A DNA stretch of 64,000 bases from Hydractinia symbiolongicarpus. Lineage: Eukaryota > Cnidaria > Hydrozoa > Anthoathecata > Hydractiniidae. Of this stretch, positions 59,401 to 64,000 are shown in pieces. Location: contig NC_079878.1 in assembly GCF_029227915.1 (NCBI RefSeq), positions 18,910,001-18,974,000 of the forward strand. Direction: 5' to 3'. The position numbers and the translations under genes were made by a program. The notes below the pieces were generated by a model. That model was not told the DNA's origin. It saw nothing but the letters and a program-made list of their open reading frames with translations, and did not search any database. Each line of letters begins with the position of its first letter. The stretch's first letter is position 1.

Positions 59401-62400
59401 CTTTTATTTGTAAATAAACTGCTTAATACCAGATTATTTTACATAACGTCCAATATACTATGTAAAATGTTTTACTGTATAAAAATGTTAATCTTGGTTT
59501 TCACCAGTCACTGATGTGAAATAACATCAAAAAAATTAAATTATGCTTTCACTAAATGAAAGCAACTTCTTTAACATGTACCTGGATTTTTCTGATTTAT
59601 CATGTGCCGAAAGTATTTTTTCAATGTCCTTATACTTGTTAAAGATTAACTAGTATAAAATAATTACCTTTTCTGCTTCAATTTCTTTAACAAGCATGAT
59701 GATCACGCCCGAATTTTCCTGATTTATCATATGCCAAAAGTCATTAAAAGTGGTCTTTAGACAGCCTTGAGTGGCAATAAACACTAATCCACTTTTGTCA
59801 TCCTAAGAGAGTAAAATAAAAGTTTTCCATTTAATAAGAGCAACAGTCAAGCAGTTGTGCAATAAAAAATTTAACAAAATACAAATTATGTCCAATAAAG
59901 TTGTATTTAAACTTACAGATATGTAACTGGCATTAATATAATCTGAACCAGAAGTATTTGGGTCAATATTTTGTAGAAGGACACGTGTATGATCAACTAT
60001 ATAGAAAAAAGACTTTCTTTAAAAAGCTTCTTACAATGGAATTTTATTAAGGTTGTAACAAAACAAATGTACACATGACAAACTTACACAGATAATCCAA
60101 TCAGTAAACATTTTATTTTGTGAATAATGGTTTAAGAAAACTGTTAACAGACATTGCAACAACCTTGAATTGTCACAAAATCAAAATTTAATTTATTTTC
60201 ATACAACCAATTTTGCTGTTGGACTTAAATGATAGCCTCTCTTTTTCAAGTACCAGTCTATAGCAGCCTGGATCACTGCAAAGTAAGATGGTTCGTCTGT
60301 AACACAATTCTGCTTTTTTACCCCTGCAAAAAAATGTTGGAACACGTATCCAGTTCCCAATAGCCTTTGATGTGTTTTCATTTCTTGCGTTCATAATGAA
60401 GGACTCTATTTTGTTACTTAATACTTGATGCAAATCGTGACATATTTAATTTTGATCACTTTTGCTTTTTATTTGTTTACTTTTTTCATTTGTTAACTCC
60501 TTTGTGCATATTTCCGTTTGTTCTTGTGAAATTCGAAAAAAAAATTGATTAGTATTCCAACTTTTATTTCATTGTTTTTTGAAAATAAAGACAAAAATGC
60601 ATCGTTTATTAGCCAATTAGATTTTGACAATATTAAAAGGTAATGATAAAAATAAATATTTAAAAAAGTTGCAATAAAAATATTTAAAAAATGAGAAATA
60701 ATGCATACATGGAAGAATACTTTTATATCTATTCTTTTTTATGTTTTCTGGCATCAGACCTTCATCTCTTGAATATGTGTTTGTTCTGTCTCCTTCCTGT
60801 AGAGCCTAAGGAATAAAATACTTAATAGATGGTATAAGAAAAAAGATGTCATTGAATCAAACATGTTAATTTATCTATGAGTAAATATGCCACCCATACA
60901 GCGTAGCTTTCAACAACAGATAATATATTAAATCAAGTGGAAGTGCAAGTCAATTCTAGCTTTCTTACCTCAAACTCAGATTGTATCTTTTGCAATTCCT
61001 TTTCTGTTTTTCTTTTCTCAATAGTATCAAACAAAGGCTAAAATTAAGCATCATATATTTAATAAAAAAATAGACATAGAACAAAAATGGTTTTGAGGTA
61101 TTTCATAAGTGGCAGAAAACAGATGATTGACAACAAATTTCCAAGGCCATTACCACAGAGCTGCAAAAAGTACTAAGCCGCTTGGTGTAACTTAACATGT
61201 AAATTCACAATTGTGGTGTAACCATAATCCCCCTCCTAGTAAGCCAGACCTGTTTACTATTTCTTTAAAAACATTTTCTAAATCACCAGAAAGTAAAATA
61301 CTGACATTGGACTAAAGCTAGAAATAAATTTTGTATTTGTGTTAACACAATAAAAAGGTAGTGTACCAATATACTTACCTCAAGCTTAAACACATTTGAC
61401 ACTGCCTATACTGATGCTGAATGGTTCTTAACACATAAATCCTGCATGATCATAAAATTTTGGAACGTTTTACTTAGCAGCCTTAATCTGTTTAAGCTAA
61501 CATCACCTGGCATTGTTTACAATGGACTAAGAATCTTAGGTTATTTGTCTAGATCCTTAACACCTGTAACTGTGATAATTCATTTTATTATTAAATACTA
61601 GTCAATAAGGCCTGTGGAGAAATCCACTTAGGCAGAAGGACAATAAAAAAATAGGTTGTTTTAGATGTTTTGTTGATGTCAGCAGTGTAGTGCAAAATTT
61701 ATTTATTTTTTAATTTATTCGCAAAATTTATTTATTTTTTGTCTGTAATGTGTAGATTTTGAAACGCTGATCAAGAAAATGTATAGGATCATGTACTTTC
61801 GACAAACAATTGCAAAGATATTAGGATTTGAAAGTTTTTTGATGATGTCATCAACCCATCCATTCCGAAACGGATTCAGGGACCCAGGTTTGGGAAAATT
61901 ACCCAAACTGGTCCTAGGTGGTCCCTAGTTACCCACATGGTGAAAAATCATTGACGTCACCACCTTACATTTGGCCTCAAAGTTTTAGGTGCACTGTGAT
62001 AGCTTTATTAATTTAATGTAGTACGATATTGGCGTTAAAGTAGTGTTATTGACGTCGCAGTGTAACGTCATAAAATTTACCATTTCGGCGGCATCAAAGG
62101 AAAATGACGGTGTCCACTATGACTGTCACAAACACTCCATATTATTATATAAGATATGATGCGTAATTATAGCCTTTCGACCAACCAGTAACCTTATGGT
62201 AGAGCGTTCGCTTCCAGTGCGGGAGGTCATGGGTTCAAACCTAGGCCGAGTCATGCCAGAGACTATAAAAATGTTAATCTATCCTTTCTGCTTAGCGCTC
62301 AGCATGAAAATAAGATTGATATCTTAGGCGGTTATCTAGTTAAGCGATTACTGTGCTTGCACAACTTTCATAGCTCCAATGGAAGCTTTAAATGCACTAG

Positions 62401-63837
62401 GACCCCTTCACAGGACCCTCGCTGATAGCAGTACCAAAAAGGAACTGAAGATGCTATCCTGGGTAAATAATTTCAAAAATAATAATAATACAAAGAGTGT
62501 GCCTGTGTCCCTGTAACAGGCAAGGTGGATGTGTTCATTTTCATTCGATGTAGCTGAAAAAGACGTTTCAAATGTTAAATTTTCTGACGTTACGGCGCTA
62601 CGTAATAACATTAATGTAACGTCAATGTATTAATTTGAATTAATGAAGCTATTACAATGCACCGAAAACTTTGAGGCTAAATAACTTGGAATCGAGGTGG
62701 TGACGTCAGACTTTTTGCACAGCTTGGGTTACTAGGGACCACCTGGGACAAAGTTGGGTAAGTTTCCCAAACCTGTGTCTCCGAATCCGTTTCGGAATGG
62801 ACGGGTTGATGACGTAATTAAAAAACCTTTAAACCACAATATTCCCGTAATCGTTTGTCAAAAGTATATGATCCTACACATTTTCTTGATCAGCGTTTCT
62901 AGATCGAGATGAAGGCAGCGTGTATACAAATTTTTGAAATTTTTTCCCACATGGCAGGTACTTGCTGACGCCAGCAAAATTTTTAAACCTTATATCTCCT
63001 TAGCTCTAAACATCACAGGCAACGAATAAACTAAATTACGCCAAATTTTTTTGTATGTGCAATGCTGACGTCAGCAAAACAACTTAAACAATCTATTTTC
63101 CATTGTTCTTCTTCCTAAGTGGATTTCTCTATGGGCCTTATCGACTAGTTATTCCATAATGCTGACATTACATAAGCTGTAACACATTTTTAAAGTTCCT
63201 CACCCACTCTACACATCTGTCTAAGGAGTACTTATGCAGCCTTTGGGATGCAGAGCATTTTTCAGGTGATGCTATTTTTTCCTTTTAAGAAAGAAACTCC
63301 CATTTTTCAAGACATAATGAACAGGATTTGTATTACCTACACATTATAACTGACCCAAACTGCAGAATACAACCAAATCTTTCTCACACAATTTGACAGC
63401 CAAACAGAAATAAACATATATAATAAAAAAGTATTCTTATCACACATTCTTTAAAACTTGCAGCAAAGACTACGAAATATAGGCATGGTATTGGTTTCTT
63501 TTTTTCATCATTCTGGTCACAATGTACTGTTTAAGTTGTTGATTATCGGTATTGCTGTTGATTGTCAGTATTACTGTTGATTGTCAGTAAATTACTCAAA
63601 TTCAAATAAATCTAATCATTGTGATAAAAAATAACAAACAAACAAAAAAACAAAACAAAGATAACAAAATCTTATACTTCTTTTAATGGAACAACACAAC
63701 CATTTACATCGAACAGGTCATTGTGAACATAATACTTCAACAAACTTTGGATTGTGGTGAAATATACAAATTCCTCTCGGATATGGAATCTCCCATCTTT
63801 ATATCTAATTATAAAGTCTATGACGGCCCCATCAAGT
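53424..63837 (-). CDS. Second SHP2-like phosphatase (upstream tandem copy), partial, WPE loop
   Basis: Ten exons are visible: 63837-63678, 61037-60969, 60805-60709, 59996-59917, 59802-59668, 55789-55667, 55489-55329, 54571-54504, 54057-53981, 53501-53424. They correspond one to one, with the same phases, to exons 5-14 of the downstream gene. They encode the end of the C-SH2 domain ([20 protein letters not shown]), the linker, and the whole phosphatase core with KNRY, HCSAGIGRT and GMVQTKVQYGF. Both SH2 starts lie beyond 64000, and the final tail exon(s) were not found. The general-acid loop reads WPEHGVP instead of WPDHGVP, so catalysis is probably weaker. The frame is intact throughout, so this is not an obvious pseudogene. 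Introns are larger than in the other copy because of transposon insertions. Confidence 0.9.
56740..59045 (-). pseudogene. Decayed piggyBac-family transposase
   Basis: Pieces in order on the minus strand: an acidic N-terminus (about 59040-58300, [19 protein letters not shown] and [15 protein letters not shown]); 58037-57774 with [15 protein letters not shown] and [20 protein letters not shown]; 57777-57493 with [12 protein letters not shown]; 57438-57025 with [20 protein letters not shown] and [20 protein letters not shown]. After a further frame break comes a Cys-rich end ([20 protein letters not shown], about 56830-56760). The order matches piggyBac/PGBD transposases, including the C-terminal cysteine-rich domain. 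Stops and frame breaks show it is dead. It sits in the 3.9-kb intron between exons 59668 and 55789 of the upstream phosphatase copy. Intact TTAA-flanked ends were not identified. Confidence 0.85.
58520..58577. repeat. Perfect 26-bp inverted repeat, 6-nt loop
   Basis: ATTAACAACTCCTCCATGAA plus CAAAAT and its exact reverse complement are separated by TGTCTT. It lies within the acidic N-terminal part of the decayed piggyBac transposase. Confidence 0.9.
59204..59229. repeat. 26-bp palindrome bounded by TTAA
   Basis: TTAACCTTTAG and its reverse complement CTAAAGGTTAA are separated by CGGC. TTAA followed by CCTTTAG is reminiscent of piggyBac-type ends, so this could be two ends with nothing left between them. 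Confidence 0.5.
59582..59625 (-). pseudogene. Partial duplicate of a phosphatase exon
   Basis: The reverse complement reads [11 protein letters not shown], matching [11 protein letters not shown] encoded in the real exon at 59668-59802 just upstream in the gene; at DNA level about 35 bp match closely. Neighbouring sequence does not continue the match, so this is a decayed fragment of a tandem exon duplication. Confidence 0.6.
60188..60433 (-). other. Unrecognised coding-like fragment in a phosphatase intron
   Basis: The minus frames read [20 protein letters not shown] followed by [20 protein letters not shown], which has a protein-like composition. No start, splice signals or family were identified. 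It lies between exons 60709 and 59996 of the upstream phosphatase copy and is most likely a transposon relic. Confidence 0.3.
61598..63149. mobile_element. 1.55-kb fold-back element with very long inverted repeats
   Basis: The left arm runs from ACTAGTCAATAAGGCC to about 61965, and the right arm mirrors it from about 62690 to 63149 (GGCCTTATCGACTAGT). Matching blocks include GAGAAATCCACTTAGG, GCTGATCAAGAAAATG, GTCATCAACCCATCCATTCC and CAGGTTTGGGAAA. The arms are roughly 370-460 bp with moderate divergence. The centre holds a tRNA-derived SINE. It lies in the intron between exons 63678 and 61037 of the upstream phosphatase copy. No transposase is present, and no clear target duplication was found. 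Confidence 0.75.
62187..62340 (+). repeat. tRNA-derived SINE
   Basis: An A box (TGGTAGAGCGT, 62197-62207) and a B box (GGGTTCAAACC, 62231-62241) lie at tRNA-like spacing, preceded by GTAACCTTA and followed by a non-tRNA body (GCCGAGTCATGCCAGAGACT). This is the internal RNA polymerase III promoter layout of a SINE. The 3' boundary is uncertain. The head does not fold as a complete tRNA gene. Confidence 0.7.
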
Positions 63838-64000
63838 CTAAAGCACAAAGCCCTTAAACTGTAACAAATTACAAGCTCAAAACATAAGGGTTAGTACAGC
63901 TTTGCTTCATGAAATTTCATTAACCAGACTTGCTTTTAGCAAAAATTATAAATTTTTGAAATAAAAAAATAAATAAACCAGGAAGTGGGATAAAACAAGG

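Noticed and set aside
60188-60433. Candidate extra exon of the upstream phosphatase
   Set aside because: Exons on both sides already join in phase, matching the other copy exactly; the fragment shows no phosphatase similarity.
62197-62262. Possible functional tRNA gene
   Set aside because: A and B boxes are present, but the acceptor stem and cloverleaf do not close and the sequence continues as a SINE body.
1-64000. CRISPR arrays, bacterial operons, prophage
   Set aside because: All repeat arrays here are tandem or inverted eukaryotic repeats without spacers, and the genes are spliced animal genes.

Overview
This is a window of AT-rich animal nuclear DNA: genes are split by spliceosomal introns, several families are specific to animals (an SHP2-type phosphatase, an M13 endopeptidase, a cationic amino-acid transporter, an axonemal dynein-docking coiled coil), and intergenic DNA is full of short inverted-repeat transposons. 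The gene set and repeat style suggest a non-bilaterian, most likely a cnidarian (perhaps a hydrozoan). That is inference; no single sequence proves it. Gene models were built by hand from reading frame, GT-AG sites and family similarity. The four complete spliced models close exactly in frame (1614, 2274, 2025 and 1665 nt).

Layout. 1-1675 ends with the terminal exon of an unidentified multi-pass membrane protein. 6884-8836 is an unspliced-coding SLC7/CAT-type transporter. 9891-12995 is a stack of nested inverted-repeat elements, one carrying a broken HECT/G2E3-like gene. 13615-21859 (minus) is a 19-exon neprilysin/ECE-like M13 peptidase of 757 aa. Its second-to-last intron holds, on the opposite strand, a complete 3-exon CCDC63/ODAD1-like ciliary gene (14067-16235). 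21860-36668 is mostly repeat DNA: a 121-bp Helitron-like element, a decayed retroelement 3' end, several MITEs, and weak traces of a type II membrane protein.

36669-41562 (minus) is a 10-exon secreted protein of 674 aa: signal peptide, JmjC/cupin-8 fold whose first metal-binding His is Arg, an EF-hand-like stretch, and an acidic tail with repeated HEPMYQP motifs. 42859-49724 (minus) is a complete 16-exon SHP2 (PTPN11)-like phosphatase of 554 aa. 53424-63837 (minus) is a second, tandem SHP2-like copy whose 5' end lies beyond the window. The downstream copy has the usual WPD loop; the upstream copy has WPE, suggesting divergence after duplication. A 1.3-kb 17-bp minisatellite lies between the two genes, and a decayed piggyBac transposon and a long fold-back element containing a tRNA-derived SINE sit in introns of the upstream copy.

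The clearest leads are the antisense gene-in-intron arrangement with a CRE-containing palindrome in front of the ciliary gene, an in-frame retainable intron at the M13 active site, the JmjC protein with a broken metal site, the WPE phosphatase copy, and the nested transposons.
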